In this document: piece after piece, positions 53,701 to 62,989 of the stretch
How the letters are laid out: each line of letters starts with the position of its first letter
Position numbering within the stretch: the stretch's first letter is position 1
Source: Hyphomicrobium sp.
GTDB lineage: Bacteria > Pseudomonadota > Alphaproteobacteria > Rhizobiales > Hyphomicrobiaceae
DNA length: 64,000 bases
Reading direction: 5' to 3'
Assembly (NCBI GenBank): GCA_003987725.1
Contig: RXJH01000010.1
Location: 124,001-188,000, forward strand
The notes under the pieces: generated by a model
Seen by the model: only the letters and a program-made list of their open reading frames with translations
Told to the model about the DNA's origin: nothing
The model's database searches: none
Made by a program: the position numbers and the translations under genes

Positions 53701-53940
53701 ATGGGTGTCGTTCCGCTCGTGACCTCGATTGGAGCCGGTTCCGAAATGCGGCGCGCGATGGGTATTGCGGTTTTCTCAGGAATGATCGGCGTCACGATTT
53801 TCGGCATTTTCCTGACGCCGGTCTTCTACGTGATCTTGCGAAAGCTCACCGGCAACAAACCTTTGAAGCATACGGGCGAGATTATTGCGCCAACGGCCGG
53901 GGGCTCGCATGGCCAGCCGGTACCGGCACCGGCGGAATAA
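50731..53940 (+). CDS. RND efflux permease, HAE1 family (AcrB-like)
   Basis: This 1069-residue proton-driven drug exporter has the HAE1 start MNISKFFIDRPIFAGVL, 12 transmembrane helices in two sets, two large periplasmic loops, and the TM4 proton-relay motif GIVVDDAIVVVENVERN with the paired Asp. The C-terminal MALL-type region reads GLSAKNAILIVEFA. It pairs with the upstream adaptor under TetR control. No outer-membrane factor gene follows; a TolC homologue encoded elsewhere is expected. The length is typical. Confidence 0.97.
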   Translation: MNISKFFIDRPIFAGVLSTLIFLGGLLALPAMPISEYPEVVPPQVVVRANYPGANPKVIAETVATPIEEQINGVEGMLYMSSQATTDGLMTLTVTFRLGTDPDKAQQLVQNRVSQAEPRLPADVRALGITTVKSSPDLTMVVHLLSPNDRYDMTYLRNYAVINVKDRLARINGVGDVQIFGSGDYSMRVWVDPAKAAELGLSANDIVNAVRAENVQAAVGVVGSSPSLPNLDFQLSVNAQGRLASEDEFGDIVVKAGANNQVTRLRDVARIELGAADYSLRSLLNNKQAVAIPIFQAPGSNAIEISDNVRATMAELKQYMPEGVDYSIVYDPTQFVRASIEAVIHTLLEAVALVVLVVILFLQTWRASIIPLIAVPVSIIGTFAVMHVFGFSINALTLFGLVLAIGIVVDDAIVVVENVERNIENGLTPREATIQAMREVSGPIIAIALVLVAVFVPLALITGLTGQFYKQFALTIAISTVISAINSLTLSPALAALLLKGHDAPKDWLTRAMDFSFGWFFRGFNRAFISGSNAYSGGVKRILSHKAAAFLVYLVLIGAAGAMFKAVPGGFVPGQDKQYLVGFAQLPDGATLDRTEDVIRQMGDIMLKTPGVRDAVQFPGLSINGFTNSSNSGIVFAGLKSFDERRSPELSGPAIAMKLNQQFAGIKDAFIVMFPPPPVQGLGTIGGFKLQVEDRAGLGYDALSDAMQAFTGALYKAPELAGIFTSYQVNVPQLYAAIDRTKARQLGVAVTDVFETMQIYLGSLYVNDFNKFGRTYSVRVQADAKYRARPEDIGRLKVRSNTGAMIQLSALLNVKQVAGPERAMRYNGFLTADVNGGAAPGYSSGQAKAAVERIAAEVLPKGIGFEWTELTYQEILAGNSGVWVFPLSIFLVFLVLAAQYESLVLPLSIIMIVPMGLLAAITGVYLSHGDNNVFTQIGLIVLVGLSAKNAILIVEFARELELAGRNPVQAAIEASRLRLRPILMTSMAFIMGVVPLVTSIGAGSEMRRAMGIAVFSGMIGVTIFGIFLTPVFYVILRKLTGNKPLKHTGEIIAPTAGGSHGQPVPAPAE

Positions 53941-53993
53941 CACGATACGAAACGTAGCAGTTCCCCCTGAAGTCTCACTGATGGAGAAGAGCA

Positions 53994-54743
53994 ATGACCG
54001 ATCTAAAAGGTAAAGTTGCAGTCGTAACCGGCGCCTCCAAAGGCATCGGTGCCGAAATCGCCAGGGCCTTCGCTGAGGCCGGCGCGGCCGTCGCCGTGAA
54101 CTATGCCTCGAGCAAGGAAGGGGCAGAAAAGGTGGTCGGCGATATCAAGAGCAAAGGCGGCAAAGCGATATCCATCAAAGGCAGCGTCGCGAAAGCCGAT
54201 GACATCAAGACTATTTTTGCAGAGACGAAGAAGGCGTTCGGCTCGGTCGACATCCTCGTCAACAACGCCGGCGTTTATTTGTTTCAGCCTCTCGAAGCCG
54301 TGACGGAGGAAGAGTTCCACCGGCAGTTCAATATCAACGTTCTCGGAACCATCCTCGCCGCACAGGAAGCAGCGAAACATTTCGGTCCCGAAGGCGGCAG
54401 CATCATCAATGTCGGTTCCGTCGTCAGCTTGGCGGCGTTTCCCGGCTCCGCCGTCTATTCAGCGACAAAGGGAGCTGTCGATGCGGTGACGCGTGTCTTG
54501 GCAGCCGAGCTTGGGCCGAAAAAAATTCGCGTGAACACGCTTGCTCCCGGCCTCATAGAGACCGAAGGCGTTCAAGAGATGGGAATCCTCGGCACCGACT
54601 TCGAGAAGCAGGCGGTTCAGCAAACGCCGCTCGGACGCGTGGGTCAGCCAGATGACGTCGCCAAGGCTGCGGTTTTCCTGGCGTCCGACGAGGCTGGCTG
54701 GGTCACAGGTGAAAGACTTGTGGTAGCTGGCGGAGCCCGTTGA
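53994..54743 (+). CDS. short-chain dehydrogenase/reductase (FabG-like)
   Basis: This 249-residue classical SDR has the cofactor motif TGASKGIG at 12-19, NNAG at 90-93 and the catalytic set S142, Y155 and K159 (YSATK). It reduces or oxidises a small carbonyl or alcohol with NAD(P)H; the substrate is unknown. It lies 53 bases after the RND permease with a GGAGAAG ribosome site, and may be part of the same TetR-controlled transcript, as seen in several efflux loci that include an SDR for reactive carbonyls or quinones. Confidence 0.92.
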   Translation: MTDLKGKVAVVTGASKGIGAEIARAFAEAGAAVAVNYASSKEGAEKVVGDIKSKGGKAISIKGSVAKADDIKTIFAETKKAFGSVDILVNNAGVYLFQPLEAVTEEEFHRQFNINVLGTILAAQEAAKHFGPEGGSIINVGSVVSLAAFPGSAVYSATKGAVDAVTRVLAAELGPKKIRVNTLAPGLIETEGVQEMGILGTDFEKQAVQQTPLGRVGQPDDVAKAAVFLASDEAGWVTGERLVVAGGAR

Positions 54744-54805
54744 CAACAATAGCAGACGCTGCGATGCGTGCCGGGTCGAGGCACGCCATCGCACAGGGCC
54801 AATTG

Positions 54806-55732
54806 ATGCCAGCAGTCATCCGTGTCGAACATCTTTCCAAAACGTATGCTTCGGGATTTTCGGCTCTCAAAGACATCAATCTCGAAGTCAACCGAGGCGA
54901 GATTTTTGCTCTTCTCGGCCCTAACGGCGCAGGCAAGACGACGCTAATCAGTGCCATCTGCGGGATCGTCAATCCCACGGCGGGCTCAATCAGCGTCGAA
55001 GGCATGGACATCGCCGCCGATTATCGCACCGTGCGCGCGATGATCGGTCTCGTGCCGCAGGAACTTTCGACGGATATGTTCGAAACGCCGTGGGCGACGG
55101 TCAACTTCAGCCGCGGCTTGTTCGGCAAGCCGCGGAATTACGCCTACGTCGAGAAGGTGCTTCGTGCACTTTCCCTCTGGGACAAGAAAGACAGCCGCAT
55201 CATGACGCTTTCGGGCGGCATGAAGCGGCGGCTTCTGATCGCAAAGGCGCTCTCGCACGAGCCGCGCATTCTGTTCCTCGACGAGCCGACTGCGGGCGTC
55301 GATGTCGAGCTTCGCCGGGAGATGTGGGGTGTCGTCAGAGATCTCCGCGCGGAAGGCGTGACGATCATTCTAACGACACACTATATCGAAGAGGCGGAAG
55401 AGATGGCCGACCGCGTCGGCGTCATCGCCAAGGGTGAAATCATCCTCGTCGAAGAAAAGAACGAGCTGATGCGGAAGCTCGGCAAGAAGCAGCTCGTGCT
55501 TCAACTTTCATCGCCTTTGACGGAAATTCCCGCAGCACTTGCCGCCTACAATCTGCATGTCGGCGCCGATGGCAATGAATTGACCTATACCTACGACACG
55601 CGGGCCGAACGAACGGGCATCACCGCGCTTCTGAACGACATGCGCACCGCCGGGGTGCAGTTCAAAGATCTCTCCACCATGCAAAGCTCGCTCGAAGACA
55701 TTTTCGTCGATCTCGTGAGGGAAAAGCGATGA
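54806..55732 (+). CDS. ABC-2 type exporter ATP-binding protein (YadG-like)
   Basis: This 308-residue ATPase has Walker [10 protein letters not shown], signature LSGGM, Walker [11 protein letters not shown] and the switch His in [11 protein letters not shown], plus a C-terminal extension typical of YadG/NodI-type subunits. I chose ATG 54806 ([14 protein letters not shown]); a TTG at 54740 overlapping the SDR stop would add 22 unconserved residues. It is coupled (ATGA) to the permease gene. The exported compound is unknown. Confidence 0.92.
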   Translation: MPAVIRVEHLSKTYASGFSALKDINLEVNRGEIFALLGPNGAGKTTLISAICGIVNPTAGSISVEGMDIAADYRTVRAMIGLVPQELSTDMFETPWATVNFSRGLFGKPRNYAYVEKVLRALSLWDKKDSRIMTLSGGMKRRLLIAKALSHEPRILFLDEPTAGVDVELRREMWGVVRDLRAEGVTIILTTHYIEEAEEMADRVGVIAKGEIILVEEKNELMRKLGKKQLVLQLSSPLTEIPAALAAYNLHVGADGNELTYTYDTRAERTGITALLNDMRTAGVQFKDLSTMQSSLEDIFVDLVREKR

Positions 55733-56490
55733 ATATTGAAGCCGTCCGGGCCATATACGGTTTCGAGATGTCCCGCTGGGGGCGCACCTTGATGCAGAGC
55801 ATCGTCTCACCGGTGCTGTCGACGTGTCTTTATTTTATCGTCTTCGGCTCGGCGATCGGTTCGCGCATCTCGCAGGTCGATGGGGTCGACTACGGAGCCT
55901 TCATCGTTCCCGGTCTCGTGATGATGCTGCTCCTGACGCAGAGCACGCTCAATGCCTCGTTCGGCATCTACTTCCCGCGCTTCACGGGCACCATTTACGA
56001 GCACCTTTCCGCTCCGATCTCGGCCTTCGAGATCGTTCTCGGATATGTCGGAGCGGCGGCGACGAAATCGGTCATCCTTGGGCTGCTCGTCCTGGTCACG
56101 GCCAGCCTCTTCGTGGATCTTCGGATCGCGCATCCGTTCTGGATGCTGCTGTTTCTGGTGCTTACAGCGCTGACTTTCAGCATGCTCGGTTTCATCATCG
56201 GGATTTGGGCCGATGGGTTCGAAAAGCTGCAGATCATCCCGCTGCTCGTCATCACGCCGCTGACGTTTCTCGGCGGTACTTTCTACTCGGTGAAGATGCT
56301 GCCGCCTTTTTGGCAAACGGTGACGCTCTTCAATCCTGTCGTCTATTTGATCAGCGGTTTTCGCTGGAGCTTCTTTGAGATCTCCGACGTGAATGTCGGC
56401 GTGAGCCTTTTGATGACCACCGTGTTTCTTGCGGTCTGCATGGCAGTCGCCTGGTGGATCTTCAGAACGGGTTACCGCCTCAAGGCCTGA
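55729..56490 (+). CDS. ABC-2 type exporter permease (YadH-like)
   Basis: This 253-residue permease has six transmembrane helices and the ABC-2 pattern ([35 protein letters not shown], and the C-terminal [15 protein letters not shown]). The NPxxYLxxGFR segment is a family hallmark. It starts in the stop codon of the ATPase gene, forming a complete two-gene half-exporter of the YadGH/NodIJ group. The substrate cannot be inferred. Confidence 0.93.
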   Translation: MNIEAVRAIYGFEMSRWGRTLMQSIVSPVLSTCLYFIVFGSAIGSRISQVDGVDYGAFIVPGLVMMLLLTQSTLNASFGIYFPRFTGTIYEHLSAPISAFEIVLGYVGAAATKSVILGLLVLVTASLFVDLRIAHPFWMLLFLVLTALTFSMLGFIIGIWADGFEKLQIIPLLVITPLTFLGGTFYSVKMLPPFWQTVTLFNPVVYLISGFRWSFFEISDVNVGVSLLMTTVFLAVCMAVAWWIFRTGYRLKA

Positions 56491-56541
56491 CGAGAGGCCT
56501 CGATTGCATCGCGGTTCCGGTTGAATGTGCGCGCGGCCGCT

Positions 56542-57879
56542 TCAGGTCGCTGCGGCCAGCGCGCCTTTGAACGCCTCGACGAAGATGTCGACATGCTCGC
56601 GATTAAAGCAAAGCGGCGGCCGGATTTTCAAGACGTTACCATGGCCCCCGGCCGTCCCGATAAGGACGTTGCGCGCGCGCATACCATTGACGATTTTCTC
56701 GGCAAGCTTGCGATCGGGCTCCTTTGAGGCTTTGTCCTTGACGACCTCGACGCCGATATAAAGTCCAGCGCCGCGGACGTCGCCGATGCGGTCACCTTCG
56801 GCTCCGGCGCTGCGGAGTTCCGAGCGCAGATAGGCGCCGGTTTCGAGGCTATTCTGCTGCAGCCCTTCATCCTTCAGGACATCCAGGACGGCCAGTCCGG
56901 CAGCGGCCGCGACCGGATTGCCGCCGAATGTGTTGAAGTAGCCCGACTTCGAGCCGAATGCCTTCAGCATTGCTGGTTTCACCGCGACGCCGCCCATCGG
57001 GTAGCCATTGCCCATCGGCTTGCCCATGACGATCATATCGGGAACGAGACCGTGGCGTTCGAACCCCCACATTTTTTCGCCTGTGCGGCCGAATCCGGGC
57101 TGTACCTCGTCGGCAATGTAAACGCCGCCGGCGTCGCGAACCGCCTTGACTGCTTCAGCCAGGAATCCCGGCTCGCCCGGGAAAACGCCATCGCTCGAAA
57201 AGATGCTGTCAGCGTTGAACCCGGCGAGGCGAATGCCGGCGGCCTTCATTGCCGCGATCGCCGCGCGGACATCCTCGGCAAAGCGGTGTCCGATGGCCTC
57301 GCTGCCATAGCGATAGGTGTCCGGGGCCGGCACGACGAATACGTATGGCGGTCTCGGTTCGGCGCTGGCGGATGATGGCGAGATCTCCGTCATGGTCGTT
57401 GTGTTGCCATGATAGGCATTATCGGTGACGATGAAGCCGGTGCCTCCCGTGACCGCACGGGCGATGCGCAGAGCAAGATCGCCGCTTTCGCTGCCCGTAC
57501 AGGTGAATACGATGTTCGAGACAGCCTTCGGCATCGTGCCGAGAAGGCGTTCGGCATATGTGTAGATATTGTCGTAGAGGTACCGCGTGTGCGTGTTGAG
57601 CGTGCCGAGTTGGCGCGAAATGGCTTCGACGACGCGCGGATGGCAGTGCCCCACGGACGGCACATTGTTGTAGGCATCCAGATAGCGTGTGCCGTCGGCG
57701 TCATAGAGCCAGACCCCCTCGCCTTTGACGAGATTCAGCGGGCGCTCATAAAACAGCATCGAGGTCGGGCCGAAGGTCTTTTTCCGGCGCTTGACGAGGC
57801 TCGTCACCGCGGGCGCAAGCGTGTCGGCCGCGTTCATGTCGAAGGCGTTGAGATCGAGAATTTTTCGCGTAGATTCCAT
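56542..57879 (-). CDS. class III PLP-dependent aminotransferase or phospho-lyase
   Basis: This 445-residue fold-type I PLP enzyme has TGSESGDLALRIAR at about 128-141, ADEVQPGFGRTG with D257, and the Schiff-base lysine K287 in VMGKPMGNGYP. Its C-terminal GGHGNVLKIRPPLCF resembles ethanolamine-phosphate and hydroxylysine-phosphate phospho-lyases and related omega-aminotransferases, so it may act on an amino alcohol or its phosphate. It is divergent from the B12 dehydratase genes, with 259 bases between. A strong AGGGGG ribosome site precedes the ATG. It is not HpnO: it lies about 9 kb from the hopanoid genes and its closest features are of the lyase group. Confidence 0.9.
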   Translation of the reverse strand: MESTRKILDLNAFDMNAADTLAPAVTSLVKRRKKTFGPTSMLFYERPLNLVKGEGVWLYDADGTRYLDAYNNVPSVGHCHPRVVEAISRQLGTLNTHTRYLYDNIYTYAERLLGTMPKAVSNIVFTCTGSESGDLALRIARAVTGGTGFIVTDNAYHGNTTTMTEISPSSASAEPRPPYVFVVPAPDTYRYGSEAIGHRFAEDVRAAIAAMKAAGIRLAGFNADSIFSSDGVFPGEPGFLAEAVKAVRDAGGVYIADEVQPGFGRTGEKMWGFERHGLVPDMIVMGKPMGNGYPMGGVAVKPAMLKAFGSKSGYFNTFGGNPVAAAAGLAVLDVLKDEGLQQNSLETGAYLRSELRSAGAEGDRIGDVRGAGLYIGVEVVKDKASKEPDRKLAEKIVNGMRARNVLIGTAGGHGNVLKIRPPLCFNREHVDIFVEAFKGALAAAT

Positions 57880-58138
57880 GATGCCCCCTAGGGCAAGCTC
57901 CCTGGCAATGGTACGACTTTTCGCATCGGTTTCGTTTAGTATAGGATAGGCCGAGGGCCCCGGCTTGACCCTTCGTGGCCGGGTCTGTTCAGTTTGCGCT
58001 CAAGCGGCGATGCCGAACGTGGACTTGAGCCTGAAGACCCGTCAACTTCGAGGCGGCTCTGGTCAAACGCCCTGACTGTGCTCAGGCTATCGTTACGTCC
58101 GCCTGCAATCGCACCACCCATCGTCGAGAGCGCAACCC
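57880..58138. promoter_or_regulatory. divergent control region, aminotransferase/dehydratase
   Basis: There is no gene in this 259-base region. It should carry the two divergent promoters. I find no clear sigma-70 or sigma-54 box and no obvious palindrome longer than six bases. No regulator gene is adjacent, so control must come from elsewhere. Confidence 0.35.
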
Positions 58139-60421
58139 ATGACGGATGAATCGCACGCACGGCCAAATCGCTGGAAGCGGTTTTCCGATTGGGACGAGCG
58201 CCCGCTCCGGCTTGACAAGTTTGCAGCCGAGGATGCGGCAAGCGGTTTTTCGGCATTTAAAAGTCCGTTCGATCCGAAACCAGGGTTTTCCATCGGCGCA
58301 GGCGTCGTTGCCTCGATGGACGGGATCGCGTCGCGCGATTTCGACATGATCGACTTTTTCATCGCGCGGTATCATCTCGATCCTGAAATCGCGCCGGAAG
58401 CCATGGCGATGCCGTCGCTCGAAGTGGCGCGCATGCTCGTCGATATGAATGTGCCGCGGACGGCGCTCGTGCGTCTCGCTCACGGCATGACGCCGGCGAA
58501 ATTGGCCGAGGTCGTCAGTCATCTATCGTCCCTCGAGATCGCATTTGCCTACAGCAAGATGCGGGCGCGCCAGACGCCGGGCAACCAGGCGCACGTAACG
58601 AACGCCAAGGATGATCCATTGCAGATGGCGGCCGATGCCGCGACCGCCGTGGCGTTCGGCTTCGACGAAATCGAGACGACGATGCGGGTCGCCCGCAACT
58701 CCTGGTCAAATGCCGTTGCCTGTGCGGTTGGGGCCGCTGTCGGGCGTTGGGGCACGCTCTTTCAATGCTCCAGCGAAGAAGCGGAAGAACTCAAGATCGG
58801 CATGGCGGGGTTCACCTCCTACGCCGAGACCGTGTCTGTCTATGGCACGGAAAAGAGTTTCGTCGACGGCGACGACACGCCCTGGTCCAAGGCGTTTCTT
58901 GCAGCAGCATACGCCTCGCGCGGCATCAAGATGCGGTGCACATCCGGTGCGGGCTCAGAGTTGCTGATGGGATTTCACGATCGCAAATCGCTGCTCTATC
59001 TCGAAGCGCGATGCCTTTGCCTGCAACGCGCCATGGGCGCCCAGGGCACGCAGAACGGCGGCATCGACGGGGCTCCGGTGACGTGCACGGTTCCCGGCGG
59101 CATGCGGGAACTCATGGCGGAGAACCTGATCGCCGTCTGGCTCGATCTCGAATGTGCATCCGGAAACGATGCACGCGCGACGGAATCGGAGATCCGCGTC
59201 GGCGCGAAAATTCTGCCGTACCTCATCGCGGGGTCCGACCTCATCTGTTCCGGTTTCGGTTCGATCCTGAAGTATGACAATTCGTTCAACGCCTCGCTGC
59301 TCAACGGCGAGGAACTCGAAGACTATCTGGTTCTCCAGCGCGACTTCGAAGCCGACGGCGGGCTCACGCCTGTTGGTGAGACGCGCGTCATGGAACTTCG
59401 GGCGCGCGCCGTCGATGCCATCAGCGCCGTTCTCGAAGAGCTTGGGCTGGCGAAGCCGACCAGCGACATGAAGCTGAGTGTCATCGCGGCATCCGGCTCC
59501 GATGAAACCCGGACGTTCTCGGGCCGGGACGTCGCCATGATCAGCGAAGCCATCCATGCGCGGTCGATTACGGTGATCGACGTCATCAAGGCGCTCGCGG
59601 CGCGGGGATTTGCCGACGAGGCGGAAAATCTTTTGAAGCTCGTGCGGCTGCGCGTTTCCGGCGATTACCTACAAACATCCGCCGTGGTTCGGGATGGGCG
59701 CATCGTCAGCGCGGTCAACAATCCGAACGATTATCAGGGTCCGGGCACAGGCTACCGTCTCAGCGAAGAACGGCGCGAGGAAATCGTCGCCATCCGGGAT
59801 GTACTGACTCGGCAAGAGGTGTTGAGGGTCGAGGCAACCTACCGGCCGGCGGAAGTCACGCGGATCGCCTACAGGCCAGTCGGCCCCGCTGCCGCGACAC
59901 GCAACGCGCGGGAGGTGGTGATCGGCATCAGCCCAGCCTTCGGGTTGAAGCTCTTCCAAACGGTTGCGGGGCATCCGCTCTCAGCCATTCTGCGCGTGCT
60001 GATTGCGGGCATCACGGAAGGCGGGTGCACGGCCCGTGTCGTTCGCATGCGCCATACGGCCGATACGTCCTTCCTAGGGCTCAGCGCGGCGCGGCTCGCG
60101 GGCTCCGGTATCGGGATCGGGATCCAGGCGAAGGGGACTGCTGTCATCCACCAGAAAGACCGGCTGCCGCACAACAATCTCGAGCTGTTTTCGAACTCGC
60201 CGATCACCAAGCTCGAACATTACAAGCGCATGGGGCTCAACGCGGCCGCTTACGCGCTCGGCGAAATGCCGGAACCCGTCATCGTGCCGACGCGGGGCGA
60301 AGCGATGGGCTCTCGCTATCATGCCAAAGTTTCGCTCATCTACGCGATCGAGACCGAAATGACATCCGAAGGCGCGGAGCCCGAAGAGATCGACGTGACA
60401 TTCATCGGAGCCGCCGCATGA
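58139..60421 (+). CDS. coenzyme-B12 diol/glycerol dehydratase-type enzyme, fused large and medium subunits
   Basis: This 760-residue protein combines a PduC-like large subunit (residues 1 to about 555) and a PduD-like medium subunit (about 556-760), which are separate in Klebsiella. By recalled alignment at a constant offset of +9 to Klebsiella diol dehydratase, the catalytic and potassium-site residues are all kept: Q150, H152, E179, E230, Q305, D344 and S371. Two pocket residues differ: Ser301 is D310 and Gln336 is A345. The radical mechanism should be intact, but the substrate should differ from 1,2-propanediol; an acidic pocket residue favours a cationic group. The small subunit follows by ATGA overlap. 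No shell proteins are seen. Confidence 0.93.
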   Translation: MTDESHARPNRWKRFSDWDERPLRLDKFAAEDAASGFSAFKSPFDPKPGFSIGAGVVASMDGIASRDFDMIDFFIARYHLDPEIAPEAMAMPSLEVARMLVDMNVPRTALVRLAHGMTPAKLAEVVSHLSSLEIAFAYSKMRARQTPGNQAHVTNAKDDPLQMAADAATAVAFGFDEIETTMRVARNSWSNAVACAVGAAVGRWGTLFQCSSEEAEELKIGMAGFTSYAETVSVYGTEKSFVDGDDTPWSKAFLAAAYASRGIKMRCTSGAGSELLMGFHDRKSLLYLEARCLCLQRAMGAQGTQNGGIDGAPVTCTVPGGMRELMAENLIAVWLDLECASGNDARATESEIRVGAKILPYLIAGSDLICSGFGSILKYDNSFNASLLNGEELEDYLVLQRDFEADGGLTPVGETRVMELRARAVDAISAVLEELGLAKPTSDMKLSVIAASGSDETRTFSGRDVAMISEAIHARSITVIDVIKALAARGFADEAENLLKLVRLRVSGDYLQTSAVVRDGRIVSAVNNPNDYQGPGTGYRLSEERREEIVAIRDVLTRQEVLRVEATYRPAEVTRIAYRPVGPAAATRNAREVVIGISPAFGLKLFQTVAGHPLSAILRVLIAGITEGGCTARVVRMRHTADTSFLGLSAARLAGSGIGIGIQAKGTAVIHQKDRLPHNNLELFSNSPITKLEHYKRMGLNAAAYALGEMPEPVIVPTRGEAMGSRYHAKVSLIYAIETEMTSEGAEPEEIDVTFIGAAA

Positions 60422-60846
60422 CCGGGAAGCCTCTGACGGTTGCCGACTATCCGCTGGCCGAAAACCGGCCCGACGTTGTCGAGACGAAGGCCGGCAAAAC
60501 GCTTGACGACATCACGCTCGAGGGCGTCCTCTCCGACCGCGTGACCCTCCAGGATCTTCGGATCACGGGCCGGGCGCTTCGTCAGCAGGCGGAGATTGCA
60601 ACGGCGGCAGGACGGCCGACACTCGCCGCCAATTTCGAGCGCGGCGCTGAACTCGTGGATGTGCCTCAGGACGTGATCATGCGGGTCTATGAGCTGTTGC
60701 GTCCGGGGCGCGCGAACTCCAAGGACGAGCTGATCGCAGTCGCCAAAGACCTTCGCGAAACCTACGGCGCCGAGGGCGTCGCGGCCTTCATCGAAGAGGC
60801 CGCGGACGTCTACGAGCGCCGCTCTCTCTACAAAAAACGTTTCTGA
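60418..60846 (+). CDS. diol dehydratase-type small subunit
   Basis: This 142-residue protein is the PduE/DhaE-like small subunit: DYPLAENRPDVVETKAGKTL near the N-terminus, LRITGRALRQQAEIATAAGR near 57-76 and FERGAELVDVPQDVIMRVYELLRPGR near 82-108 follow the family pattern. It completes the dehydratase with the fused large-medium protein, whose stop overlaps its ATG (60418-60421). The same frame is open further upstream, but that part lies inside the dehydratase gene. It lies 10 bases upstream of a cysteine hydrolase gene. Confidence 0.93.
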   Translation: MTGKPLTVADYPLAENRPDVVETKAGKTLDDITLEGVLSDRVTLQDLRITGRALRQQAEIATAAGRPTLAANFERGAELVDVPQDVIMRVYELLRPGRANSKDELIAVAKDLRETYGAEGVAAFIEEAADVYERRSLYKKRF

Positions 60847-60856
60847 AAGGACGGGC

Positions 60857-61552
60857 ATGAGCTGGAAGACGGCCTATCGATCCATCTATTACGACGGCGC
60901 TCCGGAGCCAGACGATCCGGATCTTTCCAAGCAAACCACGGCCCTCCTCGTTATCGACGTCCAAAATACCTACCTTGCCCGGCCGGACCGGGCCTCGCTC
61001 CCGGCGGAAGAGCAACGCCGGTTCGACGCGTGGACACCGTTTCACGACCGCATGCACAATATCGTTTTGCCGCGGACGAAGGATCTGCTGCAGACATTCC
61101 GCAAAAACGGCGTCGAATGCCTGTTCGCCCGCATTGCCTGCCAGACCAAGGATGGCCGCGACCGGTCGCTATCGCAAAAGATGCCGGGCTGGAATAACCT
61201 GCTGCTGCCCAAAGACGAGACGCCGTCGCAGATTGTCCCGGAGCTTCTCCCCGTTGGCGAGGAGATCGTGGTTACGAAGACGACGGACAGTGCACTGACC
61301 GGAACCAACCTGCGGCTGATCCTAACGAACCTCGGCATCAAAACTGTCGTGTGCTGCGGTATTTTCACCGACCAATGCGTCTCCTCGACCGTCCGCAGCC
61401 TTGCCGACGAGAGCTTCGCTGTGGTCGTGGTGGAGGATTGCTGCGCGGCCGGTTCCGACGAGCTTCACCACAAAGAACTCGAGATCATGAACATGATCTA
61501 CGGTCACGTGATGTCGAGCGCGGAACTCAAGGCTCTGATGGGGCTAACGTAA
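60857..61552 (+). CDS. isochorismatase-family cysteine hydrolase
   Basis: This 231-residue enzyme has the family catalytic triad: D34 (LVIDVQNTYL), K141 (VVTKTTDSAL) and C174 (FTDQCVSSTVRSLADE). Relatives hydrolyse amides, carbamoyl groups or enol ethers, such as N-carbamoylsarcosine amidase, ureidoacrylate hydrolase and nicotinamidase. Placement directly after the dehydratase subunits suggests it releases ammonia, or opens an amide, within the same pathway. A ribosome site GAAAGGAC precedes the ATG. The substrate is not predictable. Confidence 0.9.
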   Translation: MSWKTAYRSIYYDGAPEPDDPDLSKQTTALLVIDVQNTYLARPDRASLPAEEQRRFDAWTPFHDRMHNIVLPRTKDLLQTFRKNGVECLFARIACQTKDGRDRSLSQKMPGWNNLLLPKDETPSQIVPELLPVGEEIVVTKTTDSALTGTNLRLILTNLGIKTVVCCGIFTDQCVSSTVRSLADESFAVVVVEDCCAAGSDELHHKELEIMNMIYGHVMSSAELKALMGLT

Positions 61553-61692
61553 ACGGCTTGACTCGGTCTGGAGGGTCAAGTTTCCGTAGGCGAAAGTCAA
61601 ATCAACTTGGCAGGTGCACGCCTACAGTGATTTTGTCATAGGGGGATTTGAATATGACGTGATCGACTGTTGAAGCGCTCCTTCCGACTCGT

Positions 61693-61748
61693 GCTCGCCC
61701 GTTGGCGAGCCCCCTTCGATCGCTTTCGTTCGGGCCCAATTTTTGGGC
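61693..61748 (+). terminator. two hairpins between cysteine hydrolase and solute-binding protein
   Basis: GCTCGCC-CGTT-GGCGAGC at 61693-61710 is a perfect 7-bp hairpin, and GCCCAA-TTT-TTGGGC at 61734-61748 a second 6-bp one. They lie in the 232-base gap before the solute-binding protein. They may end the dehydratase transcript, or shape the leader of the transporter mRNA. Neither has a downstream T-run. Confidence 0.4.
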
Positions 61749-61784
61749 AACAACATCATCTTTCGCCCACCAGGAGTGACAGAC

Positions 61785-62939
61785 ATGTTTGACAGCCACC
61801 TCACGCGCCGCAACTTCATGAAGACGTCAGCGTCTGTCGCGGCGACGCTCGCCGCCAGTCAGATGGGTCCATTCGCACGTCCCGCACACGCGGCCCGTGA
61901 CAAGGAACTCAATATCCTTTGTTGGGAAGGTTACAACTCGGCTCAGGTGCTGGACCCGTTCCGCTCATCCAAAAGCGCGAACGTCAAGGCTGAAAGCCTG
62001 ACCAACGATCCGACGATGATCAACCGTCTGCGCGCTGGCGAGATCAACGTGTGGGATCTTATCAACGTCAACAATCCCTGGGCACGCAAAGTTATGATGC
62101 CCGAAAAGTTGATCAAGCCGCTGGACCGCGCGAAGTTCGAACCCTACTTCGAAAAGATGTTGCCGCAGTTCAAGCCGCCCTACAAATGGGCAATGGATGA
62201 CTCCGGCAAAGAACTGCTCGGCATGGCTCAGCGCTTCGGGCCCTACTCATTCGTGGTCAATACCGACAAGATCAGCCGGAAAACGGCCGAGGATCAGGGT
62301 TGGGATCTCTTCAACGATCCGAAACTGGCGGGCCGCTTCGGCATTCTCGAATCCGACGACTGGAACGTCTTCGGCATCTGCGCGATCGCCGGCTTCGATC
62401 CGTACAAGCCGCATTCGCCCGAGGAAGTGGCCAAGTTCGAGGAAACCGCAAAGCGCGTCCTCAAGAACAAGAAGGTTGTCGGCGATATCGCAACGATGAA
62501 CCAGGCACTGATTTCCGGCGAAATCGATTGCCACCTCACAGGCGGATCGTACTCGGTCTCGCCGGCACGTGCCGACGGCCACCTGAACCTTCGTGCCATC
62601 ACGCCGAATAAGGGTCCCTTTGCAGGCGGTAAGGGCGGCATCGCGTGGATCGAAATCACGTCGGTCGTCAATAACCCGCAAGGTTCACCGCTCGCCGAGA
62701 CATTCCTCGAATATGTGCAGGACCCGGTCGTCGCACATACGGTGGCGTTCGCCGAGGGCACTTTCAACCCGGTCGCCCAAATGGGCAATCCGGAGTGCTT
62801 CAAGCTCTTCTCGAAGGAGCAGCTCGACGCCATCCAGTGGGACAGCCTTGACGAGGAGATGGCGCGCTCCGTCGAATACGATATCGTTCCGGATTACGAC
62901 AAGCTGCTCGACATCTGGAATGCAGCGAAAAAGAGCTGA
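61785..62939 (+). CDS. Tat-exported solute-binding protein, PotD/PotF-like
   Basis: This 384-residue protein begins with a twin-arginine leader (LTRRNFMKTSASVAATLAASQ, cut near PAHA) and the spermidine/putrescine-binding fold (ELNILCWEGYNSAQVLDPF, then WDLINVNNPWARKVMMPEKLIKPLD). It is a periplasmic ligand catcher for an ABC importer whose ATPase is the next gene. PotD relatives bind polyamines, opines and other cationic amines, which matches the idea of an amine-bearing substrate. GGAGTGAC precedes the ATG; an in-frame start at 61743 is ignored. A strong hairpin follows, often seen after abundant binding-protein genes. Confidence 0.9.
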   Translation: MFDSHLTRRNFMKTSASVAATLAASQMGPFARPAHAARDKELNILCWEGYNSAQVLDPFRSSKSANVKAESLTNDPTMINRLRAGEINVWDLINVNNPWARKVMMPEKLIKPLDRAKFEPYFEKMLPQFKPPYKWAMDDSGKELLGMAQRFGPYSFVVNTDKISRKTAEDQGWDLFNDPKLAGRFGILESDDWNVFGICAIAGFDPYKPHSPEEVAKFEETAKRVLKNKKVVGDIATMNQALISGEIDCHLTGGSYSVSPARADGHLNLRAITPNKGPFAGGKGGIAWIEITSVVNNPQGSPLAETFLEYVQDPVVAHTVAFAEGTFNPVAQMGNPECFKLFSKEQLDAIQWDSLDEEMARSVEYDIVPDYDKLLDIWNAAKKS

Positions 62940-62989
62940 GGCTAATGCGCTGCGCCGTTGCTAAAAGAATGGCGTAGTACACAACGCAT

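Noticed and set aside
56542-57879. Class III aminotransferase as HpnO of the hopanoid pathway
   Set aside because: It lies about 9 kb from the hpn genes, beside the B12 dehydratase, and its C-terminal motif fits the amino-alcohol phospho-lyase group better.
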